Below are positions 1 to 7,397 of a stretch of DNA of 8,107 nt, piece by piece. The position numbers and the translations under genes were made by a program. The notes below the pieces were generated by a model. That model had not been told where the DNA came from. It saw nothing but the letters and a program-made list of their open reading frames with translations, and searched no databases. This DNA is from Enterobacteriaceae bacterium (GTDB taxonomy: Bacteria; Pseudomonadota; Gammaproteobacteria; Enterobacterales; Enterobacteriaceae): the NCBI GenBank assembly GCA_022712475.1, contig JALAGK010000493.1, positions 1-8,107 of the forward strand, given 5' to 3'. Position 1 is the stretch's first letter; the number at the start of each line of letters is the position of its first letter.

Positions 1-842
1 ACTCTGCACAGCGCGATCCGCGCATTACCACCTCCTATGGTACTGGCGAGCTGATTCGTCATGCGCTGGACGCCGGAGTGGAGCACATCATTATCGGCAT
101 TGGCGGCAGTGCGACCAATGATGGTGGTGCGGGTATGCTTCAGGCATTGGGCGTGCGTCTTATCGACAATAACGGTAACGACTTAGTACCCGGCGGCGCG
201 GCGTTAGGGCAGCTGGCGAAAATTGATGTGACGGAGCTTGATGCACGTATTGCGCGCTGTCGTATTGATGTTGCCTGTGATGTGACTAATCCACTCACCG
301 GCGAGCAGGGGGCATCGGCGATTTTCGGTCCACAAAAGGGGGCGACGCCACAGATGGTTACGCAACTGGACCAGGCGTTGGCGCACTTTGCCCAGGTCAT
401 TGCCCGCGACGTGGGTAAAGAGGTGCTGGCCCTTGAAGGAGGAGGGGCGGCAGGCGGAATGGGGGCCGCGTTATATGCCTTCTGCGGCGCTGAGCTGCGC
501 CCGGGTATTGATATTGTGACCGGTGCGTTGAACCTTGAAGCACAGCTGCATGATGCTGATTTGGTGATTACTGGCGAAGGGCGCATCGACAGCCAGTCGA
601 TTCACGGCAAGGTGCCAGTCGGCGTGGCGCGCATTGCCAAACGGCACAATAAGCCCGTTATTGGTATTGCCGGAAGTCTGACGCCTGATGTAGGTGTGGT
701 ACATGAGCATGGTATTGATGCGGTTTTCAGCGTGATAGACAGCGTGTGTACGCTGGAGCAAGCGCTGGAAAACGCAGCTCAGAATGTGCGCCGTGCGGCG
801 CGTAATGTGGCTTCGGTGTTGAAGATCGGGTACCGAGGGTGA
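1..842 (+). CDS. garK: Glycerate 2-kinase, 5'-truncated by window edge
   Basis: Cytoplasmic kinase that phosphorylates D-glycerate with ATP to 2-phosphoglycerate, the last step by which glucarate, galactarate or glyoxylate-derived carbon enters glycolysis. The frame is open from base 3, giving 279 visible residues and a TGA at 840-842. The family is about 380 residues, so roughly the first 100 are outside the window. An internal GTG at 78 is not the start, because family sequence (TTSYGTGELIRHALD) continues upstream of it. Visible family signatures, numbered in this fragment, include GIGGSATNDGG (32-42), then DVTNPLTGEQGAS, FGPQKGATP, GGGAAGGMGAAL and ITGEGRIDSQSIHGKVPVG toward the C-terminus. 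It converges on barA, with a hairpin between them. In Salmonella a glycerate kinase sits between barA and the gud (glucarate) genes, so a gud-type operon to the left is likely (inference from memory). The family is certain; the choice between garK and glxK as a name is not. Confidence 0.93.
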   Translation, partial: SAQRDPRITTSYGTGELIRHALDAGVEHIIIGIGGSATNDGGAGMLQALGVRLIDNNGNDLVPGGAALGQLAKIDVTELDARIARCRIDVACDVTNPLTGEQGASAIFGPQKGATPQMVTQLDQALAHFAQVIARDVGKEVLALEGGGAAGGMGAALYAFCGAELRPGIDIVTGALNLEAQLHDADLVITGEGRIDSQSIHGKVPVGVARIAKRHNKPVIGIAGSLTPDVGVVHEHGIDAVFSVIDSVCTLEQALENAAQNVRRAARNVASVLKIGYRG

Positions 843-923
843 AAGGCGGTTGCGTTGCCGGACGTCGTATTGCGGGCTTTTCTGTTGACGCTGCCTTTGT
901 GCAGACAGAGGGCAAAACGAACC

Positions 924-946
924 ATCGGGGCCTGTCTGGCCCCGAT
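924..946. terminator. Bidirectional hairpin between converging glycerate kinase gene and barA
   Basis: A perfect 9-bp inverted repeat, ATCGGGGCC (924-932) and GGCCCCGAT (938-946), encloses the 5-base loop TGTCT. It lies 10 bases beyond the barA stop codon and 82 bases beyond the glycerate kinase stop. The following T tracts are poor on both strands: TTTT about 6 bases after the stem for barA transcripts, and only TTT for the rightward gene. The position between two convergent genes supports a shared terminator. The weak T tracts leave open that it mainly protects the 3' ends. Apart from this hairpin I see nothing functional in 843-955. Confidence 0.7.
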
Positions 947-955
947 GACTTTGCA

Positions 956-3712
956 CTATTTAAGAAACTGGCAGGCCTCGCGCGTCACGTTATCCATTTC
1001 ATCCAGCAGTTCCAGCAACTCTGGCTCCAGCTGTTCTGGCGGGATATCACTGCGCATCTGCTGCTCAAGCAAATAACAGAGGTTTTTCAGGCGCGGTACG
1101 CCGCTGTAGCCACAGCTACCGTGTAGTTTATGGATAACGGCCAGCAGCTCTTCAGGGGCTTCGCCAGACAGTTGCTCTTCAACGATATTGCGCACCTGCG
1201 GCAGGAAATCCACCAGCATCAGTAACATATCGCGCGCCAGATCGGGCTTATTTGCCGCCTGGTGTAAGGCAAGTTGCCAGTCAAAGGTAGCGTTAGGGTT
1301 TACCTTTGGTGTGGTGGGCTCTGGCAAGGCCCCGGGAATGGCCATGCCATTGCCGGGGCCGTAGCGCAACAGCAGTGCATGCAGTTTCTCTTCGGCAATG
1401 GGTTTTGCCAGATAGTCATTCATGCCCGCACTGAGGAGCTTCTCTTTTTGACCGGCCATCGCATGCGCCGTGACAGCAACGACGGGCGTATAATGGTGTT
1501 GCGGCAACTGGCGAATAAGTTCGCAGGCGCGAATACCGTCCATATCCGGCATCTGGATATCCATTAGCACCAGATCGAAAGCCATCTGGCGTGCATTCTC
1601 AATCGCCTGGGTGCCGCTTTCGCACAGCACGACATGCTGTACCTGGTCATCAAGCAGAGCGCCAATCAACTTCAGGTTCGCCGGATTGTCATCCACTGCC
1701 ATCACGGTCATTGGCAGCCTGTCGTTGGCTTCTTCCTCGCCGGGCAGGACACAGCGCTCGCCACCGTGCTCGAGCAGCAGCGGCGTGAGACGTGTTTGTG
1801 TTACTGGCTTGAGCAGGCAGGCTTTAGCCCCATTACGAATAAAGTGCTCAGCATTCACCTGGGCGTGACACGGTAGTGCCAGCAGCAAGCATTCGGTCAT
1901 GGCCGCAGCCTGGTGGAGCGTTTCCTCCTCAATAGAGAAGGACTCCTGGAAGACAACCGGTACGCCGAGCAGAATGTAGTCGTAGCGGTCATCCGGCAGG
2001 GCATTGAGCGAACCGCTGTAGGTGACGCGCATCGGCATTCCCGCCAGCATATCCAGTGTGCCCTGTGCGGCAGCGGCGTTTGGCTCAATGTAGCCGATAT
2101 GCTTACCGGTGAGCGCATCCAGCGCGTGAATATCCAGCGCCGCGTTAGGGTTTAGATCGAGATTAATGTGGAACCAGAAGGTAGAGCCATTGCCCGGTTG
2201 ACTGTGGAATGAGATATCCCCGCCCATTTCATTGACCAGCTTCTGCGTGATGACCAGTCCCAGCCCAGTGCCGCCGTGGCGCCGCGAAATGCTGGCGTCT
2301 GCCTGGCGGAAGGCCTGGAACAGACGTGACTGATCTTTTTCCGGAATACCAATGCCGGTGTCGCGGATCTGTACTTCAATTTGCAGCTTGTTATTGCTTA
2401 CAGCTCGTTTGTCGATAATGACATCGATGCTGCCCTGTTCGGTAAACTTGATGGCGTTACCAATAAGGTTGGTCAGAATTTGCTGCAAACGCAGCGGGTC
2501 GCCAATCACGTTATCTGGCACATCGTTTTTAATATTAAGCGTCAGCTCAAGACCTTTATCGTGCGCCGAATGGGCCAGCAGCGTGATGGTTTCATCAAGC
2601 GTTGTACGTAGCAGGAACGGAATGCTTTCGAGAATCAGCTTGCCCGCTTCCAGCTTGGAGAAGTCGAGCACGTCGTTAATGATAGTCAGCAGGTTGTTCG
2701 CCGAGCGTTCAATGGTATTGAGGTGATCGCGCTGCGTGTTGGTGAGGTCGCTTTTCAACGTCAGGCGCGTAAAGCCAATCACGCCATTAAGCGGTGTACG
2801 CAACTCGTGCGACATGTTGGCGAGGAATTCTGACTTGATGCGGGCCGCTTCCTGCGCGCGTTTTTTTGCCAGATCCAGCTCGACGTTCTGGATTTCCATT
2901 TGCTCAAGCGTTTCGCGCAGATCCGATGTGGCCTGGTCGACGTTGTGTTGCATCTCTTCATGGTATGCCGTGAGCGACATCGCCATTGAGTTGATGCCAT
3001 TTTTGAGCATATCCAGCTCGCCGAGCATAAAGCCCTCGACGCGGCTGTCGAGCTGGCCGCGTCGAATACGGTCAACGGTATTTACCATGTTGCGAATTGG
3101 ACTTGTCACATCACGCATCAGTCGCCAGGCGAACACTAACGCAACGCCCACGCAGAACAGCACCAGCAGCGTGGAGGTGAAAATCTCTTTATATTGCTGT
3201 AGCCGTACCGAGCGCAGATCCAACTCAAGTGCGACATAGCCCATGGTGTTGTTAGTGGGTTTGGCTTCGGTGACTTCGGATTCGTCTGGCGAATAGCGCT
3301 CGGAAATAATCGGCGTGCGCAACACCAGGTAGTCCCCGCGATGGGAAACCGTTAGCGCCAGCGGCATGGGCGCACCGTCAGGCAGACGGAGCAGCGAATG
3401 GTCGAGCTGATAGTTTGACGTGACAAACAGTCGGTTGTTCTCATCATACACGGAAATACCGCGCACGATTTCTGAATGGCGGCGGTGCAGTACACTCACC
3501 AGCTGGCGGATGGACTCACGGTTATGAAAGCTCATTCCGTATTCGCTTGAGACCGCCAGTGGTTCAATAATACTGGCGCCGGCGTCTTCAAGCTGGCGTT
3601 GCAGGTCGTGATAACGGTGCACAACGAAAAAGATACTGAGCAACAGGCCGATAAGCACTGTTGGGGCGAGAATCAGTATCATCATGCGTGCCCGCAGGCT
3701 GTAGTTGGTCAT
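956..3712 (-). CDS. barA: Hybrid sensor histidine kinase BarA
   Basis: Inner-membrane tripartite kinase that phosphorylates the response regulator UvrY (SirA). This induces the CsrB/CsrC RNAs, which sequester CsrA; known signals in E. coli are short-chain carboxylates. The protein is 918 residues, the same as E. coli BarA. In order: TM1 at about 10-31, a periplasmic sensor region of about 32-176, TM2 at about 177-199, HAMP at about 200-253, a coiled stretch, the dimerisation/phosphoacceptor motif [10 protein letters not shown] with His302, the ATPase domain (N-box NLIGNAIKF near 415-423, DTGIGIP 451-457, GGTGLGL 480-486), a degenerate receiver at about 536-650, a true receiver (acidic pair DD 674-675, phosphoacceptor Asp718, Lys770), and an HPt domain with His861 in [12 protein letters not shown]. 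The relay His302-Asp718-His861 is intact. The start at 3712 is chosen because [11 protein letters not shown] is the conserved N-terminus. The frame stays open upstream to 4195, but that part is antisense to rlmD. A weak GGAA lies 4 bases before the ATG. The gene diverges from rlmD by 57 bp. Confidence 0.98.
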   Translation of the reverse strand: MTNYSLRARMMILILAPTVLIGLLLSIFFVVHRYHDLQRQLEDAGASIIEPLAVSSEYGMSFHNRESIRQLVSVLHRRHSEIVRGISVYDENNRLFVTSNYQLDHSLLRLPDGAPMPLALTVSHRGDYLVLRTPIISERYSPDESEVTEAKPTNNTMGYVALELDLRSVRLQQYKEIFTSTLLVLFCVGVALVFAWRLMRDVTSPIRNMVNTVDRIRRGQLDSRVEGFMLGELDMLKNGINSMAMSLTAYHEEMQHNVDQATSDLRETLEQMEIQNVELDLAKKRAQEAARIKSEFLANMSHELRTPLNGVIGFTRLTLKSDLTNTQRDHLNTIERSANNLLTIINDVLDFSKLEAGKLILESIPFLLRTTLDETITLLAHSAHDKGLELTLNIKNDVPDNVIGDPLRLQQILTNLIGNAIKFTEQGSIDVIIDKRAVSNNKLQIEVQIRDTGIGIPEKDQSRLFQAFRQADASISRRHGGTGLGLVITQKLVNEMGGDISFHSQPGNGSTFWFHINLDLNPNAALDIHALDALTGKHIGYIEPNAAAAQGTLDMLAGMPMRVTYSGSLNALPDDRYDYILLGVPVVFQESFSIEEETLHQAAAMTECLLLALPCHAQVNAEHFIRNGAKACLLKPVTQTRLTPLLLEHGGERCVLPGEEEANDRLPMTVMAVDDNPANLKLIGALLDDQVQHVVLCESGTQAIENARQMAFDLVLMDIQMPDMDGIRACELIRQLPQHHYTPVVAVTAHAMAGQKEKLLSAGMNDYLAKPIAEEKLHALLLRYGPGNGMAIPGALPEPTTPKVNPNATFDWQLALHQAANKPDLARDMLLMLVDFLPQVRNIVEEQLSGEAPEELLAVIHKLHGSCGYSGVPRLKNLCYLLEQQMRSDIPPEQLEPELLELLDEMDNVTREACQFLK

Positions 3713-3769
3713 GGGGTTCCGATATGGGACAATGAGACAAACAGTAAACGGGTAATACATAACTCCATA
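3713..3769. promoter_or_regulatory. Divergent barA/rlmD intergenic region
   Basis: This 57-base, relatively AT-rich gap separates the start codons of barA (leftward) and rlmD (rightward). Each gene therefore needs either a promoter here or one within the other gene's 5' end. For rlmD a -10-like TAATAC occurs at 3753-3758, with no convincing -35 element at standard spacing. For barA, TATGTA- and TATTAC-like hexamers can be read on the minus strand over roughly 3753-3765, also without a strong -35. The region call rests on gene geometry; the individual promoter boxes are weak. Confidence 0.5.
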
Positions 3770-5068
3770 ATGGCGCAATTCTACTCTGCAAAGCGGCGCG
3801 TGACGACGCGTAAGATCATAACACTCGACATTCGTGACCTGGATCCATTCGGTCAGGGTGTTGCTCACCATGACGGTAAGACATTGTTTGTTACGGGCGC
3901 ATTGCCCGGCGAGCAGGTAGAAGCCGTCCTTGAGAGCGAAAAACGCAGCCACGCTACGGCGCGGGTTAAGCGGCGTCTTAACGACAGCCCGCAGCGCGTT
4001 GTGCCGCGCTGTCCTTATTTTGGCACCTGTGGCGGTTGCCAGCAGCAGCATGCAAGCGTTGAACTCCAGCGCGCAAGCAAAGCGCAGGCGCTCTCGCACA
4101 TGATGAAGCACCCGGTTGATGAAGTCATTGCGGGTGAGGCGTGGGGTTATCGCCGTCGTGTGCGCCTTAGCCTTTCTTTTCAACCAAAAACCCAAACATT
4201 ACAGATGGGCTTTCGCAAGGCCAGCTCCAGCGATTTAGTGGATATTCGCCAGTGCCCCATTATGGCGCCCCAACTTGAGGCGCTACTGACACCGTTGCAC
4301 CAGTATCTGTCATTACTACAAAGTGTGCGCAAACTCGGGCACGTTGAACTGGTGTTGGCAGATAACGGTCCGTTGATGGTGTTGCGCCATCTTGCACCAC
4401 TGAGTGCCAGCGATAAAGAAAAGCTGGAACGCTTTTCGCATTCTGAAGGTGTAGCGCTGTACCTTGCTGCCGACAGCGATAAGCTGGAGCAGGTCAGTGG
4501 TGAGATGCCCTGGTATCAGTCGGACGGTCTACGCTTAACATTCAGCCCGCGCGATTTTATTCAGGTTAACGACGCCGTGAACCAGCAAATGGTTGCTCGG
4601 GCGCTGGAGTGGCTGGAGATTGTGCCTGGCGACCGGGTCCTCGACCTGTTCTGCGGTATGGGTAATTTTACGCTGCCGCTGGCAAAACGGGCTATCAGCA
4701 CGATTGGTGTGGAAGGTGTGGCTGCGCTGGTGGCAAAAGCCAAATATAATGCTGAATATAATGGGTTGAAAAACGTAACATTCTGGCATGAGGATCTCGA
4801 GCAGGATGTCACTCGCCAACCGTGGGCGGCTCAGGGAGTGGATAAGGTATTGCTGGACCCGGCACGTGCCGGTGCCGCAGGAGTAATGCGGCACATCGGC
4901 AAGCTGGCCCCGTCCCGCGTGGTCTATGTTTCCTGTAACCCGAGTACGCTCGCGCGCGACAGCGCTGAGCTATGTGCGGCGGGCTATGTGCTCACGCGCC
5001 TCACAATGCTGGATATGTTTCCCCATACCGGGCATCTGGAGTCAATGGCGTTATTTGAACGACGTTAA
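3770..5068 (+). CDS. rlmD: 23S rRNA (uracil-1939-C5)-methyltransferase RlmD
   Basis: Cytoplasmic S-adenosylmethionine-dependent enzyme (formerly RumA) that makes 5-methyluridine at position 1939 of 23S rRNA. It has 432 residues against 433 in E. coli. An N-terminal TRAM domain (about 12-70) binds RNA. The [4Fe-4S] cluster ligands are Cys81, Cys87, Cys90 (motif [10 protein letters not shown]) and Cys162 (QCP). The methyltransferase fold follows, with the SAM-binding loop [11 protein letters not shown] (290-300), LLDPARAG with Asp363, the nucleophile Cys389 in [12 protein letters not shown], and the general base Glu424 in HTGHLES. The start at 3770 gives the conserved [11 protein letters not shown]-terminus. 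Longer in-frame starts (for example 3599) would run through the intergenic gap into barA on the opposite strand. No clear Shine-Dalgarno sequence precedes this ATG. relA follows 54 bp downstream on the same strand, so partial co-transcription is plausible. Confidence 0.98.
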   Translation: MAQFYSAKRRVTTRKIITLDIRDLDPFGQGVAHHDGKTLFVTGALPGEQVEAVLESEKRSHATARVKRRLNDSPQRVVPRCPYFGTCGGCQQQHASVELQRASKAQALSHMMKHPVDEVIAGEAWGYRRRVRLSLSFQPKTQTLQMGFRKASSSDLVDIRQCPIMAPQLEALLTPLHQYLSLLQSVRKLGHVELVLADNGPLMVLRHLAPLSASDKEKLERFSHSEGVALYLAADSDKLEQVSGEMPWYQSDGLRLTFSPRDFIQVNDAVNQQMVARALEWLEIVPGDRVLDLFCGMGNFTLPLAKRAISTIGVEGVAALVAKAKYNAEYNGLKNVTFWHEDLEQDVTRQPWAAQGVDKVLLDPARAGAAGVMRHIGKLAPSRVVYVSCNPSTLARDSAELCAAGYVLTRLTMLDMFPHTGHLESMALFERR

Positions 5069-5078
5069 CGGATAAAAG

Positions 5079-5100
5079 TGGTCGCGCGATGCCGCGGCCA
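5079..5100 (+). other. GC-rich hairpin in rlmD-relA gap
   Basis: TGGTCGCG (5079-5086) pairs with CGCGGCCA (5093-5100) as an 8-bp stem with one G-U pair, if read as RNA, around the loop CGATGC. It starts 11 bases after the rlmD stop codon and ends about 13 bases before the relA ribosome binding site. No T tract follows, so it is not a standard intrinsic terminator. It could stabilise the rlmD 3' end or shape the relA leader; the role is inferred. Confidence 0.4.
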
Positions 5101-5113
5101 GGCAGGGCCGAGA

Positions 5114-5125
5114 GGAGAGGATATG
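5114..5125 (+). promoter_or_regulatory. relA ribosome binding site and start codon
   Basis: The purine-rich run AGGAGAGG (5113-5120) contains GGAG at 5114-5117, five bases before the ATG at 5123. It fixes the relA start and excludes the in-frame GTG at 5078, which lies inside the hairpin region, has no such site, and would add 15 residues absent from the E. coli protein. Confidence 0.85.
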
Positions 5126-7351
5126 GTTGCGGTAAGAAGTGCACATCTCAATAGAGCTGGTGAGTTCGCCATCGATAAGTGGGTGGCGAGTCTGGGAATT
5201 AACCCGCAGTCTTGCGAGCGCTTAGCCGAAACCTGGCAGTATTGCGAACAACAGATAAAAGGGCATCCGCAGGCGGATCTGCTGCTGTGGCGTGGCGTGG
5301 AGATGGTCGAAATCCTTTCCATGCTGAGTATGGATATTGACACGCTGCGTGCGGCACTGTTGTTCCCGCTTGCAGACGGTGGGGTCGTGACGGAGGAAGT
5401 ACTACTCGAAACCGTCGGTAAGTCGGTTGTGCAGTTGATCCATGGCGTGCGCGATATGGATGCCATTCGCCAGCTTAAAGCAACTCACACTGATGATGCC
5501 GTATCGTCTGAGCAGGTGGATAATGTGCGGCGCATGCTGCTGGCCATTGTGGATGATTTTCGCTGTGTGGTGATTAAACTTGCCGAACGCATCGCGCATT
5601 TGCGCGAAGTGAAAGACGCGCCAGAAGACGAGCGCGTGCTGGCGGCCAAAGAATGCACCAATATCTATGCACCGCTTGCCAATCGACTGGGGATTGGCCA
5701 GCTCAAATGGGAACTGGAAGATTACTGTTTCCGTTATCTGCATCCTGCCGAATACAAACGCATTGCGAAGCTGTTGCATGAACGGCGCATCGACCGTGAA
5801 CGCTACATTGATGAGTTTGTCTCCAACCTGCGACAGGCAATGAAAACTGAAGGCGTGAAGGCCGAAGTCTATGGTCGTCCGAAGCATATCTACAGCATCT
5901 GGCGTAAAATGCAGAAAAAGCATCTGGCATTTGATGAGCTGTTTGACGTGCGCGCCGTGCGCATTGTGGCGGAGCGATTGCAGGACTGCTATGCGGCACT
6001 CGGTACTGTGCATACGCTCTATCGCCATCTGCCCGATGAGTTCGATGATTACGTGGCAAACCCGAAACCCAATGGCTATCAGTCTATCCACACGGTGGTG
6101 CTGGGGCCGGGGGGGAAAACGGTTGAAATCCAGATTCGCACCAAACAAATGCATGAAGAGTCTGAACTGGGCGTTGCCGCGCACTGGAAATACAAAGAAG
6201 GGGCGGCCGCACAGGGGCGCTCGGGCCACGAAGACCGCATTGCCTGGCTGCGTAAGCTCATTGCGTGGCAGGAAGAGATGTCAGATTCTGGTGAAATGCT
6301 CGATGAAGTGCGAAGCCAGGTTTTTGATGACCGGGTTTACGTGTTTACGCCCAAGGGTGATGTGGTGGACCTGCCCGCAGGCTCTACGCCGCTTGATTTT
6401 GCCTACCATATTCACAGCGATGTCGGCCATCGTTGCATTGGCGCAAAAATTGGCGGGCGTATTGTGCCTTTTACCTATCAGTTACAGATGGGCGACCAGG
6501 TTGAGATAATCACTCAGAAGCAGCCCAACCCAAGCCGTGACTGGCTCAACCCGAACCTTGGCTATGTCACCACCAGCCGCGGACGTTCAAAAATTCACGC
6601 CTGGTTTCGCAAGCAGGACCGTGATAAAAACATTCTCGCCGGGCGGCAAATTCTTGATAACGAGCTGGAACACCTGGGCATCAGCCTGAAAGAAGCGGAA
6701 AAACACCTGCTGCCGCGCTACAACTTCAATGAAATAGAAGAGCTACTGGCGGCGATCGGCGGCGGCGATATTCGTCTCAACCAGATGGTGAACTTCCTGC
6801 AGGCACAGTTCAACAAGCCAAGCGCTGCTGAGCAGGATGCCGAGGCGCTACGCCAGCTTAAGCAGAAGAGCTATACGCCGCAGGGGCGCGCTAAAGACAA
6901 TGGCCGTGTGGTGGTTGAAGGCGTCGGCAACCTGATGCATCACATTGCCCGTTGCTGTCAGCCGATTCCGGGTGATGAGATTGTTGGGTTTATCACCCAG
7001 GGACGTGGGATCTCAATTCACCGCGCTGACTGCGATCAACTCACAGAACTGCGTTCGCACGCACCGGAACGCATTGTGGATGCCGTATGGGGGGAAACCT
7101 ATTCGGCAGGCTACTCGCTGGTGGTGCGCGTCATGGCTAACGATCGCAGTGGTCTGCTGCGCGATATCACCACGATTCTTGCTAACGAGAAGGTGAATGT
7201 GTTGGGAGTGACCAGCCGTAGTGATACCAAACAGCAGATGGCAACTATCGATATGAATATTGAAATCTACAACCTTCAGGTGCTTGGACGTGTACTGGGC
7301 AAACTCAACCAGGTACCCGATATTATTGACGCACGGCGCCTGCACGGTTGA
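5123..7351 (+). CDS. relA: Ribosome-associated GTP/GDP pyrophosphokinase RelA
   Basis: Synthesises pppGpp and ppGpp from ATP plus GTP or GDP when uncharged tRNA occupies the ribosomal A site, starting the stringent response. It has 742 residues (744 in E. coli). A degenerate hydrolase domain (about 1-190) has FPLAD at 81-85 where hydrolytic relatives carry the catalytic His-Asp, so this copy should be synthesis-only. The synthetase domain (about 200-360) shows YGRPKHIYSIWRKM (250-263), the acidic EFDD signature (306-309) typical of monofunctional RelA, PKPNGYQSIHT (315-324) and VEIQIRT (334-340). Then come a TGS domain (about 404-466), a helical linker, the zinc-finger/RIS region with HHIARCCQPIPGDE (606-619), and a C-terminal ACT/RRM domain (about 665-742). 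A hairpin with a short T tract follows the stop. In E. coli relA is followed by mazEF; here it is followed directly by mazG. Confidence 0.98.
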   Translation: MVAVRSAHLNRAGEFAIDKWVASLGINPQSCERLAETWQYCEQQIKGHPQADLLLWRGVEMVEILSMLSMDIDTLRAALLFPLADGGVVTEEVLLETVGKSVVQLIHGVRDMDAIRQLKATHTDDAVSSEQVDNVRRMLLAIVDDFRCVVIKLAERIAHLREVKDAPEDERVLAAKECTNIYAPLANRLGIGQLKWELEDYCFRYLHPAEYKRIAKLLHERRIDRERYIDEFVSNLRQAMKTEGVKAEVYGRPKHIYSIWRKMQKKHLAFDELFDVRAVRIVAERLQDCYAALGTVHTLYRHLPDEFDDYVANPKPNGYQSIHTVVLGPGGKTVEIQIRTKQMHEESELGVAAHWKYKEGAAAQGRSGHEDRIAWLRKLIAWQEEMSDSGEMLDEVRSQVFDDRVYVFTPKGDVVDLPAGSTPLDFAYHIHSDVGHRCIGAKIGGRIVPFTYQLQMGDQVEIITQKQPNPSRDWLNPNLGYVTTSRGRSKIHAWFRKQDRDKNILAGRQILDNELEHLGISLKEAEKHLLPRYNFNEIEELLAAIGGGDIRLNQMVNFLQAQFNKPSAAEQDAEALRQLKQKSYTPQGRAKDNGRVVVEGVGNLMHHIARCCQPIPGDEIVGFITQGRGISIHRADCDQLTELRSHAPERIVDAVWGETYSAGYSLVVRVMANDRSGLLRDITTILANEKVNVLGVTSRSDTKQQMATIDMNIEIYNLQVLGRVLGKLNQVPDIIDARRLHG

Positions 7352-7356
7352 AGCCT

Positions 7357-7386
7357 GCGCTCCCCGATTGCGGGGAGCGCGCTTTT
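7357..7386 (+). terminator. Intrinsic terminator after relA, abutting the mazG ribosome binding site
   Basis: A perfect 10-bp GC-rich stem, GCGCTCCCCG (7357-7366) and CGGGGAGCGC (7371-7380), has the 4-base loop ATTG. It is followed by GC and then TTTT (7383-7386). This is the best terminator-like structure in the window, though the T tract is short. It starts 5 bases after the relA stop, and the T tract ends one base before the mazG Shine-Dalgarno (AGGGAG, 7388-7393). mazG transcripts must therefore come from readthrough, or start within or just upstream of this hairpin. Confidence 0.8.
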
Positions 7387-7397
7387 CAGGGAGTAAT

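Noticed and set aside
850..880. Possible REP/BIME-like element (GCCGGACGTCG) after the glycerate kinase stop
   Set aside because: Only a short match to the start of the REP consensus, with no matching second arm or second copy in the window.
892..914. Imperfect hairpin CCTTTGT/ACAGAGG as a glycerate kinase terminator
   Set aside because: Seven base pairs including a G-U, and no T tract on either strand; the 924-946 hairpin is much stronger.
471..956. 161-codon minus-strand open frame across the end of the glycerate kinase gene
   Set aside because: Antisense to conserved kinase motifs, with no recognisable protein family; it starts right beside the barA stop but shows no sign of coding.
2736..3239. 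167-codon plus-strand open frame inside barA
   Set aside because: Serine/arginine-rich translation characteristic of reading opposite a real gene; it covers the BarA HAMP and His302 region.
3713..4195. 161-codon N-terminal extension of the barA frame on the minus strand
   Set aside because: It runs antisense through the rlmD start and 5' coding region, and the conserved BarA N-terminus with its first membrane segment begins at 3712, giving exactly 918 residues.
4857..4880. Sigma-54-type promoter candidate (CCGGCACGTGCCGGTGCC) inside rlmD upstream of relA
   Set aside because: The GG and GC elements are one base off the required spacing, and the segment encodes the conserved DPARAGAAG motif, which explains the sequence.
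4985..5005. CRP-like site TGTGC...TCACA near the rlmD 3' end
   Set aside because: The half-sites are 9 bases apart instead of 6, so it does not fit a CRP operator.
5402..6229. 275-codon minus-strand open frame inside relA
   Set aside because: Fully antisense to a strongly conserved gene, with composition typical of the shadow of a GC-rich coding frame and no recognisable domain or ribosome binding site.
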